Assembly: GCA_026745465.1 (NCBI GenBank)
Contig: JACYXH010000035.1
Coordinates: 27,501-91,500 of the forward strand
Source of the DNA: Lota lota
Lineage: Eukaryota > Chordata > Actinopteri > Gadiformes > Lotidae
Length of the DNA: 64,000 bases
Direction: 5' to 3'
Under the pieces are notes generated by a model that was not told where the DNA came from, searched no databases, and worked only from the letters and a program-made list of their open reading frames with translations. Below, in pieces: positions 1 through 10,478 of the stretch (positions within the stretch are counted from its first letter, which is position 1; each line of letters starts with the position of its first letter). A program made the translations under genes and the position numbers.

Positions 1-94
1 TACACACTCTTACACACACACACACACACACTCTTACACACACACACACTCTTACACACACACACACACACACTCTTGCACACACACACACACA

Positions 95-156
<62 letters not shown>

Positions 157-256
157 TACACACACACACACTCTTACACACACACACATACACACTCTTA
201 CACACACACACACACTCTTACACACACACACACACACTCTTGCACACACACACACA

Positions 257-300
<44 letters not shown>
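1..300. repeat. (CA)n array interrupted by CTCTTA/CTCTTG blocks
   Basis: The window opens inside a CA array broken at irregular intervals by a CTCTTA or CTCTTG hexamer, about ten times in 300 bp. The interruptions turn a plain dinucleotide into an irregular minisatellite. Open frames of up to 94 codons here are only HTHTHT/CVCVCV translations. The left end is cut by the window edge. Confidence 0.97.
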
Positions 301-301
<1 letters not shown>

Positions 302-602
302 CCCACTCACTCCCCTTCAGGACGGCCCGCAGGAGCAGCCGTGGTGGCGCGTTAGCGTAGCTGAGTGGGAGGTATGCTAATGCCCGCACAACATGCATTA
401 AACATGGAGCCACAGCGCTGATGCACACCGTCGCTACCTGTGGGCCGCGGTCCAAAGGTTAGCTCCTTTTGAAAGCATGACTTCAAGCCACTTTATAATT
501 AATATGCTGGCGTAGCTGCTTATAGCTCAACTCAGACACTATTTTCTGCTTAAGAGAAAAATGAGGGCGAACAATTAACATTTAACGTTTCCAGAGAGAG
601 TA
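301..602. other. Single-copy-looking spacer
   Basis: Mixed-composition sequence with two TTAGC/GCTAAT-type words (around 350-382), common in fish intergenic DNA. No gene, RNA or element seen. Confidence 0.6.
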
Positions 603-642
603 CATGTGTGTGTGTGTGTGCATGCGCGTGCGTGTGTGTGTG
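603..642. repeat. Short (GT)n with CATGCGCG interruption
   Basis: About 40 bp of alternating purine-pyrimidine TG/CG, a typical Z-DNA-prone tract. The rest up to 856 is unremarkable. Confidence 0.9.
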
Positions 643-856
643 TCCTACAGAGCGTACTTTGAGTCTTGCCAGTTTGCCTGACTTTGTAAACCACAGGTTC
701 CTGTTCCTACCCGGGTCACACGTCACTACCTCCTGTGTTACGTGACCTTTCAACATCTCTTAACTTCTCCTGCTATTATGCAGCCAAGAAGCCCCACGAC
801 ACCATACATTCTGCCTGGAGGGTGGATGCGTGTGTGTGTCTGTGTTTATGAGTGAG

Positions 857-898
857 GTGTGTGTGTGTGTGTGTGTGTATACATGTGCAGGCACATGT
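857..898. repeat. (GT)n followed by an ACATGTGC/GCACATGT inverted repeat
   Basis: Eleven GT units (857-878) run into ACATGTGC (881-888) and its reverse complement GCACATGT (891-898) separated by AG. This is a small fold-back at the edge of a microsatellite. No known function. Confidence 0.8.
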
Positions 899-1144
899 GC
901 AAGTGTAACAATTCCTCGTGTGCATCCTCATGCGGACACCCGAAGATAAACCACGCGGTCATGTGTGAAGATGAAGACCCCAATGAGGTTTGCCTTAAAT
1001 GGCCCCCCTTTGAAGAGCGCCACTGAGACAGAGAGAGACACTTAGGCGTGTGTGTTTGGTGGCGTTGGGTTTCCACGCGCTCCAGAGGCCAGACCAGGGA
1101 TATTGACGAACTCACACGAGCGTGCTGCCGGTGATTCAATTGCA
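899..1144. other. Single-copy-looking spacer
   Basis: Mixed sequence between a GT and a TC array. No gene or element recognised. Confidence 0.55.
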
Positions 1145-1314
<170 letters not shown>

Positions 1315-1522
1315 TGTTGGCTTCTGGGAGATGGAGTTTTTTTGCATTTGGTGCCTGAGGCCAAGTTGTTCCCCTGGTAACCACGTCCTCGCATACGTTT
1401 CCATGGCGCTGTGGGCAAACTTGCCGATCAAATTTTCTTCTTGATGTGATATTTTTCAGTAGGCTCCCTACGGGCGGTGATGGCGTTTGAGAGTGTGTTT
1501 TGTCCACCACACCCATCTGTAC

Positions 1523-1770
1523 TCACACACACATTCACATCCTCCAACACACACATTCACATCCTCCACCACACACATTCACATCCTCCACCACACACAC
1601 ATTCACATCCTCCAACACATACATTCACATCTTCCAACACACACATTCACAACCTCCAACACACACATACACATCCTCCAACACACACATTCACATCCTC
1701 CAACACACACATACACATCCTCCAACACACACATTCACATCCTCCAACATTCACATCCTCCAACACACAC
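1523..1770. repeat. 22-bp minisatellite, ~11 copies
   Basis: The period is 22 bp: ATTCACATCCTCCAACACAC plus AC. Variants change ATTCAC to ATACAC, TCCTCC to CTTCC or ACCTCC, and the CA tail length. The last copy is shortened. It probably grew from a CA array that captured a TTCACATCCTCC insert. The open frames through it are tandem artefacts. Confidence 0.92.
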
Positions 1771-2228
1771 TGGGCTGCAGACTGGGAGGGCCCACTGCTG
1801 TCTCCTTCACACAGAAGGTTCTAGTTGTACCGCTTCAGGACAGAGTGCAAGTAGTAGAGGCTGGGCAATGTCAGTACGCCATTTTTTCAATGTCTTCCTC
1901 CTCTCCTCACTCTCTTGCCTCATCCCCCCCCCCCCACCATAAGCTTAACAAGTCTCCTTATTATGCCATGCCAGCAATTCTCTCTCCCTCCCTCCCTCTA
2001 CCCCCTCCCTCCATCCTGATGTCATGACATGGTCCGAGGGGTCTAGGAGTAATGGGGGGAGGGGGGCTCGCTTGCAGCACCCCCTTGGGTGAGAGAGAGA
2101 CAGAGCGAGAGGACAGAAGCGTGGTCTCTGGGCTGGTTAATGTCTCCAAGGCCAGAACAGGTGTTAGTGTTGGGGGTGAGGAGTGTGTGTGGACTGCTAA
2201 TTCAGGCCAGACCTCCTGAGGATCATGC

Positions 2229-2230
<2 letters not shown>
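1771..2230. other. Spacer with C-rich and CTCCCTCC tracts
   Basis: Contains a C run (about 1926-1936), a CCCTCCCTCC pyrimidine stretch (1981-2014) and a perfect 12-bp palindrome ATGTCATGACAT (2019-2030). No gene recognised. Confidence 0.5.

Positions 2231-2279
<49 letters not shown>
2231..2279. repeat. (GT)n microsatellite, ~24 units
   Basis: A pure GT array of 49 bp. Confidence 0.97.
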
Positions 2280-2280
<1 letters not shown>

Positions 2281-3061
2281 TACCGAGGCACAATGAGAAG
2301 TTAAAACAAGGCCAGCAACATGTGTTTCATTCATTAGTTCATTCATTCATAATGTAGTTAGGGAGGGAGTGAGGGAGGCAGAGAGGGAGAGATGGAGTCT
2401 TTGTCTATTCGCCCCCCCACTCCAAGAACAGACAAGTCACCACACATGACACCACAACAGACATCATCAGTGCCTTTCCATCCCGCCAACAAACAAAGCA
2501 CACAGATCCCCACGCGCTACGAGAGAACGGACACACACCACGGCCCCCAACGCACACCTCCACAACTATCTGGACCCCCAATGCGACTGCAGTCCAATCA
2601 CAAACCAAGACAAGCCTGTCCTCACGCAGCGCATCCACCCCCTGCTCCACCGGCACCACCGGCTCAGCTGTACTGCCCCCCCCCCCCCTCTGGGGCCCCT
2701 GGGTGAGGAGGTGGAGCCGCTGAGCTGTGGCGTATAGAAGACAGCAGCTAAAAGAGACTCAAATGTGTATGCATGCAGTGCACTCACTCTGTTCTGAGGC
2801 CTTCACTAAAAGCAAAGACATCATGAGGCATTTCAACACGTGACAGAGCAGTCATGTGACACACCCCTGGAACGATTTGATTCCCAACCCTTAGTCGGTC
2901 GTAACCATTCTTAGCTTAATGAAACACGAGTCCAACCCAAACATGATCGTAAGCCTGCGACAACGAGAGGTACGTATGTCATAACTGTGGACAGCACATG
3001 CACAGCACTATCTCCCCATCACAGTAAACACTTTACTTAGTTTCTGGACATCAACCCTCCT
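2280..3061. other. Spacer with ATTC repeats and a proline-coding open frame
   Basis: Holds a short ATTC run (about 2328-2352) and a 104-codon plus-strand open frame (2392-2706) rich in Pro, Thr, His and Gln. The frame owes its openness to a C-rich composition poor in TA-containing stops. No domain is recognisable, and I do not call it a gene. Confidence 0.5.
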
Positions 3062-3076
3062 CCCCCCCCCCCCCCC
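3062..3076. repeat. Poly-C tract, 15 bases
   Basis: C homopolymer directly upstream of a 48-bp tandem duplication. Confidence 0.95.
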
Positions 3077-3079
3077 ATT

Positions 3080-3175
3080 CATACAGTAAACATGGTCGCT
3101 CTGTGCGTTGCATCCAGACTGAACCCTCATACAGTAAACATGGTCGCTCTGTGCGTTGCATCCAGACTGAAACCT
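3080..3175. repeat. 48-bp perfect-length tandem duplication
   Basis: Two head-to-tail copies (3080-3127 and 3128-3175) begin CATACAGTAAACATGGTCGC and end CTGAACCCT or CTGAAACCT. They differ at one position. The 48-bp length keeps any frame open through both copies, so a 96-codon frame here is a by-product. The near identity suggests a recent duplication. Confidence 0.95.
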
Positions 3176-3775
3176 CTCCAGCTCTCAGTGGTCTCCTCAT
3201 CAGCCATGTCAGTCTACACGTCCTGTGGGAAATGCCAGGCACTCTGGACTGCCACTGTCCAGATCCATAACAGGGACTTCTGCTCTCCTCCCTCACTCTC
3301 TTTCTTCCATGCGACAGCATTCGGACACATCGTTCGGTTTCATCCCATCCTTAAAGATCGCTTCCCCCATCCCCACCTTTGAGATTTGATGTCGGGGGGC
3401 TTGGATGAAAAATTGCATTTTCAGCAATGCAGCACGGTGACATCTAATGTTGTTTGGTGGCTTTTTAATTTCCCTTGGCAGTGAGAGTGGAGGAAGTGGT
3501 ATTGGTGGAGCGACAAGTCTACAACACACAGGATGTTGTCACAGAGCGGAGATGACAACTGTAGGAGAACTTTAGAGAAATGTTCTGCTGGACTTTCAAC
3601 AGCATCTTGCTGCTTACAGACCCAACCTCATGAAGAAAAAACACGTACAAATGTCCCGGACTGGTCCTAAAGAGATGATGTCCCAAATAATGGCTATCTT
3701 TGGGGTGGATTTGGATGAAGAAGGAGGTTGAATTGAGTGGATCTAATCAAGTGATGGAGAAGGATTCGATTTGGG
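3176..3775. other. Single-copy-looking spacer
   Basis: Mixed sequence without long open frames or repeats. Nothing recognised. Confidence 0.5.
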
Positions 3776-4450
3776 GTTTCACATTTCAGTATTTGTATTC
3801 ACATTACAGCATAATATATCAAGTGGTTTAATGCATCCCTCATTTTTCACTTAACACTGTGATTGATTTGTAATGAAATGATGTGTTGTGTTAGGACGGT
3901 ATATGGAGACCTCTTTGCATGAGCGCTAATAGCCCAGCTACACACAAAATAATTGGAATGTCTTTCTCACATTAGCAACCTCACGCTCACACCTTGGAAG
4001 AGAACTATTCCAGTAGTGTTTTATTCATTTAATTAAATTCATTTCATTTGTCAAATATTTTTTTTATAATTACCTCGAAGACATGTCTAAGCGCTCTTAA
4101 AACTTCCCAAATTAAATATAATTACCAGAAGGCCTGCAATAAAAAAGAAAGAATACGATCTCGGGGCAGGATGAAGAATGAGCGTTTCCACTTTTATGAG
4201 AAACATTACTTCCTGCTCAGGCTTGCTCTTACTAAGCAAGCCGACAAAGAGATTGAATTAGCAGAGCGGTGAGGAAAATGGATTCTGACGTTCGCATTCG
4301 CCTCGACAACAGACCATTTTTCATCCTGACAACCTATCAAAATGGCCTCCTGTTATTGGCGTTAATGTGCGAGATAAGACGCGTTGGGTTTTTATTTTCC
4401 CGTAACCACCGTGTGAAAACCCCCGGAACAAATCAAATTAACTCACTTGA
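3776..4450. other. AT-rich island, possible conserved non-coding DNA
   Basis: A repeat-poor AT-rich block with TAATTA-like words, for example TTTAATTAAATTC near 4027-4040 and CATTTGTCAAATATT near 4046. This style is seen in vertebrate developmental enhancers. Short open frames of 65-74 codons are not convincing. Conservation is not tested, so this is inference from composition only. Confidence 0.25.
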
Positions 4451-4617
4451 CATGTTGACACTGTAGCGCCACCTCCCCCCCACACACACTCAAACCCTCA
4501 CCCCCCCTCACCCTCCAACATCATTCATTCATTCATCCATTTCAATCCGGTTATATCCTCAACCTTTATGAGATGAAAATGTACTCCTTGTATAAGATGT
4601 CCATCACTCCCCCCTCT
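4451..4617. other. C-rich and ATTC-repeat spacer
   Basis: CCCCCC/CACACA mixed tract (4470-4515) then ATTCATTCATTCATCC (about 4520-4540), leading into the GA array. No gene. Confidence 0.5.
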
Positions 4618-4650
4618 GAGAGAGAGAGACAGAGAGACAGAGAGAGAGAC

Positions 4651-4703
<53 letters not shown>

Positions 4704-4716
4704 CAAAGAGAGAGAC

Positions 4717-4771
<55 letters not shown>

Positions 4772-4772
4772 C

Positions 4773-4803
<31 letters not shown>

Positions 4804-4966
4804 AAGAGAGACAAAGAGAGAGACAGAGAGAGAGTGTGAGACAGACAGAGAGAGATAGAGAGAGACAGAGAGACAAAGAGAGAGACAGAGAGATAGTGTG
4901 AGACAGACAGAGAGTGTGAATGACAGAAAGACAGAGAGAGATAGAGAGAGAGATGGTGAGATAGTG

Positions 4967-5007
<41 letters not shown>

Positions 5008-5060
5008 GCGAGATAGTGTGAGACAGAGAGAAAGAGCAGGAATGAGAGAGAGAGACAGGG
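4618..5060. repeat. Complex (GA)n with GACA, GAAA and TGTGAGACA interruptions, ~440 bp
   Basis: The left 230 bp are GA with regularly spaced CAGAGA and AAAGAGA units, including a higher-order block repeated near 4620-4680, 4690-4740 and 4760-4800. The right part decays into AGTGTGAGACAGACAG-type units. RERERE and SLSLSL frames are artefacts. Confidence 0.96.
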
Positions 5061-5372
5061 GATATGTTGAGACAGAGGGATGTTCAGAGAGCTAGGGGGG
5101 GGGATGAATCACAGCTTCATGTGGAAGCACCTTGACATGTGTCAGAGATACACAGGATTAGGGGTACTCTGCAATGATGTAACAGTGAGGATGCTCAGCG
5201 CTACTGGAGAGAGGGGGGGGGGCTGTCAGGTACACTACTACACATCACGGGGGGAAGGCCGTTGTCAAGGCGATGCTATGAGGTCACAGAATTATCTGCC
5301 ACAGTGTGCCACGTTGGATGACAGTAAACAGGATATGGTATGTGGTCATCTCTCTGTAACTGACTGGCTATA
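5061..5372. other. Spacer with two G runs
   Basis: G runs at 5095-5103 and 5213-5222. A 97-codon plus-strand frame (5080-5373) spans it without a recognisable domain and is not called. Confidence 0.5.
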
Positions 5373-5423
5373 GTGTGTGTGTGTGTGTGTGTGCGTGTGC
5401 GTGTGCGTGTGCGTGTGTGTGTG
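5373..5423. repeat. (GT)n/(GTGC)n microsatellite
   Basis: A pure GT half followed by GTGTGC units. Confidence 0.95.
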
Positions 5424-5700
5424 GTCCAGCTTAGAAAAGGGGGGAATCAAGTAAAATATTAAGGCAACATTTTTCCGGTGAAAGGAAATAAAGGTCCATA
5501 CCTGTAAGTGTCATGAATATTTCAAGATGAAGAAAAGAAACGTGGCAAAGAGTATTGAATCCGTACAGCTCTAATACGTTCATTAGCGCCCGTTCTTCCG
5601 CTACGCGTAGCCTGCTAGCACTGAGCTACAGTGAGAGTCAATCAGGTGGAACACAACAGGCGAGCCGCTGATACAACCTCTCTCCCAAACGTCCCCACAA
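5424..5700. other. Single-copy-looking spacer
   Basis: Mixed AT-rich sequence. No feature recognised. Confidence 0.5.
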
Positions 5701-6070
5701 GAGTTTAAAGGGAATATTAAACTTTTTCTTTCTTTTTTTTCCATGTTTTATTTTAAGCAGCCCAGATCCCAGAGCGTCTTGGAATTTGTTTAAAATATTC
5801 ATCAACCTTTCACACTTGTGAATAATAAATCAGGGCTCGCTGTGTGAATGCCGTCATGCCAACGTATTTCATTCATATTAATTATGGATATGACAAAATA
5901 AGTGTTTTCCCCTACATCATTAGCCGGTTTCTTTTCTATTTTTCTACTTCTTCTCCGTTTTCCTAATCATGCGGTGATTGAACAGCGAAAGACGTCCGAT
6001 CTCATCAAAGAAATCCACCAAGCCGACTGGGAGGGTTTAAAAAGAGCATGGAAATCCAACATAATATTTA
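5701..6070. other. AT-rich island, possible conserved non-coding element
   Basis: Repeat-free, with several homeodomain-type words: AAAATATTCATCAA near 5792, TGAATAATAAATCA near 5818 and CATTCATATTAATTATGG near 5869. A 61-codon open frame (5902-6087) has no recognisable motif. Read as possible regulatory DNA on composition alone. Confidence 0.27.
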
Positions 6071-6240
6071 TCGACAGTTCAATATGAAGTGGGTCTTTAT
6101 GTATTTCCCTCCATTACAACAACACAAACTACCTTTAAAAAACAAAGACATCTTTGTTCAAACACAGGAGGTCGCATTGATATTATGTAATCACAAAGGG
6201 GCGACGTCCAGAGTGACCCTCAGTTTTAATGTATACCGAC

Positions 6241-6272
6241 ATTCCCAGTTTAAGTCTACTTAAACTGGGAAT
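6241..6272. repeat. Perfect 14-bp inverted repeat with 4-nt loop
   Basis: The arm ATTCCCAGTTTAAG (6241-6254) and its exact reverse complement CTTAAACTGGGAAT (6259-6272) flank TCTA. The fold is perfect but short for a microRNA precursor. It could be a cruciform-prone site, the core of a decayed fold-back element, or a dimeric protein site. Confidence 0.9.
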
Positions 6273-6669
6273 ATCCAGCTGCATCGGCTCCCTCTCTCCC
6301 CCGTTTCACCCCCTTTTAACTCCCTAAACAGGGGGTTTATCAACCCCCTCTCAAGTCCTGACTGTACTGAGGATGGTGGAGATTAGTGAATAAGTGAGTG
6401 GGTGATTACTGAAAGGGTAAATTACTGAAATGATGACTGGAAGTAAAAATGACCAATCAAACGTCTCCCCTCCTGTTTTGGAACGTCTCCGTCAGGCGGG
6501 CGGTGGTGCCGTGCATCAACCACGTCATGCACGTACACATGCTCCTCCATCACCTTGCACCGCCACTTAGCCTGGGGGGGGGGGAGCGACTCATCAAACC
6601 CCTCCCCCCTCCACCACCCTCTGTGGGCTGAGACCATTAGGGGTGATGCATGATGGCCCATTCCTCAAC
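6273..6669. other. Spacer with G and C runs
   Basis: Mixed sequence with a G run (about 6571-6580) and CCTCCCCC tracts. No gene recognised. Confidence 0.5.
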
Positions 6670-6898
6670 CCCCCCCCCCCTCCCACAACCACCACCCAAC
6701 CCAACCCCCCCCCTCCCACAACCACCACCCAACCCCCCCCCCCTCCCACAACCACCACCCAACCCAACCCCCCCCCTCCCACAACCACCACCCAACCCAA
6801 CCCCCCCCTCCCACAACCACCACCCAACCCAACCCCCCCCCCTCCCACAACCACCACCCAACCCCCCCCCCCCCCCCCTCCCACAACCACCACCCAAC
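6670..6898. repeat. C-rich minisatellite, units of ~26-33 bp
   Basis: About eight units built from CTCCCACAACCACCACCCAA, an optional CCCAA, and a C run of variable length (7-17). The G-rich complement is highly G-quadruplex prone. The proline or glycine-valine frames through it (up to 188 codons) are artefacts. Confidence 0.94.
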
Positions 6899-6936
6899 CA
6901 GCCCCGGCCTCCATCTTGGAGAGCAGCATCGAGATG

Positions 6937-6962
6937 AGAGGGAGGAGGAGGAGGAGGAGGAA
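6937..6962. repeat. (GGA)n microsatellite
   Basis: Seven to eight GGA/GAG units. Confidence 0.9.
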
Positions 6963-7594
6963 GTTGGGCGGGGTTGATAAAGCGGGTGGTGGTGACAGTT
7001 GGGTGGGGGCCGGCGTGCATATGATTGCTCATGAGTTATGAGGCAGTGGCGTATGTAAAGGGCGCCAGGGTACTCCCCGGGCCCCCGCTCTGCAGACCTG
7101 ACAGGTGAAAGGTAGGTCATGCCAGAGGCTGCAGGCAGGGCTCTGTACTGATGAGCCATGGGTGCTGTGGGAAGCCATTTGTTATGGACAACGTTGTGAC
7201 TAATGGATATTACTGTATGGGCACTGAACATGTGCCCATGGTTGAAGACAGGAAATGATTTATTATTCAGGGCCTTTTACAACCGAGGTCCGAATAAACT
7301 TACAATAAGACACCACTCTATCGACAGGCCAGAGGGAAAAACTGTCACAAAATGACCTCCTGAAATAAAGAATGTCATCGTTAATAACTCTGAGGAATTA
7401 TACAAAACAAGGCTAGCAAATCACACACTGTGGCCGTGCTATCCTGGAAAGACCAAAACGCTGAGACTGAAAGTGTGTCTCTGTGCGTGTGTGTTGATAG
7501 GAATGTGGTGAGTGTGTGAACATGCGATGTTGGGCACCACAACAGCAAATTTCCTTTTTCCCACAATGAAAACGAATTATTGTTTACAAGGCCA
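6963..7594. other. Single-copy-looking spacer
   Basis: Includes a GC-rich patch (7045-7110, GGGCGCCAGGG and CCCCGGGCCCCC) and otherwise mixed sequence. No gene, tRNA or element recognised. Confidence 0.5.
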
Positions 7595-7692
7595 CCCCCC
7601 CCCCACCCCCCCCCCACACACACACACCAATGAACATGTCACACAAACAACCCCACACATACACACACAACACATAAAACACACACACACAC
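7595..7692. repeat. Poly-C blocks followed by (CA)n
   Basis: Two C blocks separated by A, then an imperfect CA array. C-tract plus CA composites recur at 30312-30372. Confidence 0.93.
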
Positions 7693-7744
7693 AAAGATAA
7701 ATTCGTCCATACATACATTCTTACGCACATGCATGCAAACACAA

Positions 7745-7945
7745 ACGTAGCGAAAGCTGTGCAATGAATTCTCACACTGTGCTAATTGGCTTTCGGCGCG
7801 TTTCTCACGACAGGGCATCTTAGTGATTGAAGTACGCCCGCATTAAGCTAATTGCACTTATTCCCAGATGCTGCGAGTATGCAATTAGAATGCTAACTTC
7901 AGAGCGCAAGACCTGCGGTATCATCAGCCCGCACTCACACAGTTA
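7745..7945. promoter_or_regulatory. Candidate regulatory island with three homeodomain-type cores
   Basis: A 200-bp island between a CA and a GA array. It carries GCTAATTGG (7781-7789), AAGCTAATTGCA (about 7845-7856) and GCAATTAGAA (about 7881-7890), each with the TAATT or AATTA core bound by LIM, HOX and NKX-type homeodomains. No open frame is present. Function is inferred from motif clustering. Confidence 0.3.
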
Positions 7946-7959
7946 CTCAAGATGTTTTC

Positions 7960-8291
<332 letters not shown>

Positions 8292-8339
8292 GTCACCGAG
8301 TTACTCCAAATGTTCTCTGTGAAGACAAGACACGTTTCA

Positions 8340-8405
8340 GATAGATAGATAGATAAATATATGATATGAGAGAGAGACAGAGAGAAAGCACGAGAGAGAG
8401 AGAGC
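8340..8405. repeat. (GATA)n then GA-rich stretch
   Basis: Four to five GATA units (about 8340-8356), a short AT stretch, then GAGAGACAGAGAGAAAG. GATA clusters are common microsatellites in fish. Confidence 0.85.
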
Positions 8406-8559
8406 AATTGATGTGTGAGGAATAACATCGCCAGCTGATTGGTCCAGACTGAATGCCATGACAATGTGTTTATTGATTAGGGTGAACGCAGGTGTGCAAG
8501 GGCGGAATCGAACATGCAGGAAGAATGACAATGATAAACCCGAGATAGAGAGAGACTGG

Positions 8560-8561
<2 letters not shown>

Positions 8562-8625
<64 letters not shown>

Positions 8626-8634
8626 TGTGTGTGT
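8562..8634. repeat. (GA)n joined to (GT)n
   Basis: About 62 bp of GA pass directly into six GT units, then G5. Confidence 0.95.
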
Positions 8635-8789
8635 GGGGGAACTCTTAATAATGCAGCGTGCCGTGCAGGTTGGCCACTTCTACGTTTGCAGGTTGGGGAG
8701 AGAAGTGCTGATGATGCAATGTGCTGACCCACATACACACAGTGTATACCTGCTCCCTTCAGACTGCACCAGCTGGGCCATCTCAATTT
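8635..8789. other. Single-copy-looking spacer
   Basis: Short unremarkable sequence between a GA/GT array and a poly-C tract. Confidence 0.5.
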
Positions 8790-8813
8790 CCCCCCCCCCC
8801 CCCCCCCCCCCCC
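8790..8813. repeat. Poly-C tract, 24 bases
   Basis: An uninterrupted C homopolymer, followed by a long pyrimidine-rich tract. Confidence 0.97.
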
Positions 8814-9420
8814 TCTGGCTCTCTCTCCCTCTCGTTATGCCTCTGTCTCTCTCTCTCTCCGTCTCTCGTTTTCTCTATTTCCTACTTTATCGCTCTTTAC
8901 CCGAATTCTATCTATCACTATCTGTGTAGCTCTGTCTCTCTCTGTTTTCTGCTCCGCCTCTCTCTCTGCCTCTCCTCTTTGTCTCTCCCTCTCTCTCTCC
9001 CTTCTCTGCTGCCCTGTCCCTCTCATTTCTTATTTCTCACTTTTTAGCCTTTAGTCGTATTTATGCAGATACTTGCATTCTCTCTCTGTATTTCTCTCTC
9101 TCCTTCTCACTTTTCTCCCTCTCTCGTTTTCCCTATTTCTCACTTTCTCCCCTATTTCTCACTTCCTCCCTCTGTCTCCCCCTCCTCTCAGTCCGTCCCT
9201 CCCTCCCTCTTTTCTCGCTCTCTTAACCGCCGACTAATACAATTCCTCTCCATCTTGTTCTTTTCTCCATTCATCACACTCTCCCATTTACATTCCTCCA
9301 ATCATTTTCTCTTCCTTCGATCCTCATTCATTCTCCCTGTCTCACCACTTATATTTCTCCATCCCCCTCTTTCTTTCCCTCAATCTCCGTCATCACAATC
9401 TTCTCTTCTTACCACCTAAC
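8814..9420. repeat. Degenerate pyrimidine-rich tract, ~600 bp
   Basis: Mostly C and T, with loosely repeated words such as TTTCTCACTT and TCTCGTTTTC. It is best explained as an old, mutated TC array or minisatellite. Open frames (100-118 codons, Ser/Leu/Phe-rich) are composition artefacts. Confidence 0.8.
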
Positions 9421-9423
9421 TGC

Positions 9424-9530
9424 CCTGTGTCCCTGAGTCTCTGTGTCCCTGTGTCTCTGTGTCCCTGTGTCTCTATGTCCCTGTGTCTCTATGTCCCTGT
9501 GTCTCTATGTCCCTGTGTCTCTGTCTATGT
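9424..9530. repeat. 16-bp minisatellite, ~6 copies
   Basis: Unit TGTGTCTCTATGTCCC with a G or A variant at the central position (CTCTGTG or CTCTATG). Left copies carry G, middle copies A. Confidence 0.9.
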
Positions 9531-9642
9531 CTTGTATTTGCTTACTTTGTATTATTGTCGTCTCATCCCCCTTTTCCTGCCTTTTGTAAGTGTTGAATAA
9601 GCACTCATTCTCACAGTTATACTTTCTACTTCCTTGTCGTGG

Positions 9643-9643
<1 letters not shown>

Positions 9644-9684
<41 letters not shown>

Positions 9685-9706
9685 CCTCCCTCCCTCCCCC
9701 CCTCCC
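9644..9706. repeat. (TC)n passing into (CCTC)n
   Basis: About 37 bp of TC followed by CCTCCCTCCC units, directly preceding a 30-bp minisatellite. Confidence 0.93.
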
Positions 9707-9707
9707 T

Positions 9708-10225
9708 CTAATGCTAACACAACTAACACTGACCTCTAATGCTAACACACAGCTAACGCTGACCTCTAATGCTAACACAAAACTAATGCTGACCTCTAAA
9801 GCTGACACACAGCTAATGCTGACCTCTAATGCTAACACACAGCTAATGCTGACCTCTAATGCTAACACAAAACTAAGGCTGACCTCTAATGCTGACACAC
9901 AGCTAATGCTGACCTCTAATGCTAACACACAGCTAATGCTGACCTCTAATGCTGACACACAGCTAATGCTGACCTCTAATGCTAACACACAGCTAATGCT
10001 GACCTCTAAAGCTAACACACAACTAACACTGACCTCTAAAGCTGACACACAGCTAATGCTGACCTCTAATGCTGACACACAGCTAATGCTGACCTCTAAT
10101 GCTAACACACAACTAACGCTGACCTCTAATGCTAACACAAAACTAATGCTGACCTCTAAAGCTGACACACAGCTAATGCTGACCTCTAATGCTGACACAC
10201 AACTAACGTTAACCTTTAACGCTAA
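9708..10225. repeat. 30-bp minisatellite, ~17 copies
   Basis: The unit is CTAATGCTGACCTCTAATGC followed by TAACACACAG. It is itself a diverged internal duplication of ~15 bp (CTAATGCTGACC versus CTAATGCTAACA). Variants alternate GCTAACACA/GCTGACACA and AATGCT/AACGCT. The length is ten codons, so frames stay open on both strands (213 and 206 codons). These are artefacts, supported by Thr/Asn- or Ser/Val-only translations. Confidence 0.96.
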
Positions 10226-10450
10226 AACGCACAACACTGACAGCAACTGCAGCCCAGTGAATGGGACTTCGGCTTCGTAACGTCAAGGGATACACAACGC
10301 AAACCCTTCTGTGGGAAGGTAAAGCGCGTGTCTATAATGGCATCCTTATGTTACGTGTTTTCAGAGGAGAGGCAGATCTGCCAATTATAATGATTTGTAT
10401 GAGTGTTACAAAGCATGTGGCCAACATCATATTTGTTCCCTTGGAAAGTT
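10226..10450. other. Single-copy-looking spacer
   Basis: Mixed sequence without recognisable genes. Confidence 0.5.
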
Positions 10451-10478
10451 AATTGTACAATCAGAAGATTGTACAATT
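10451..10478. repeat. Perfect 12-bp inverted repeat with 4-nt loop
   Basis: AATTGTACAATC (10451-10462) and GATTGTACAATT (10467-10478) enclose AGAA. Each arm contains the palindrome TTGTACAA, so the site has nested dyad symmetry. No transcript is evident. Confidence 0.9.

Noticed and set aside
2392-2706. 104-codon proline-rich frame
   Set aside because: C-rich composition, no domain, no splice or promoter context.
9639-10280. 213- and 206-codon frames on opposite strands
   Set aside because: Produced by the 30-bp repeat being ten codons long, with low-complexity translations.
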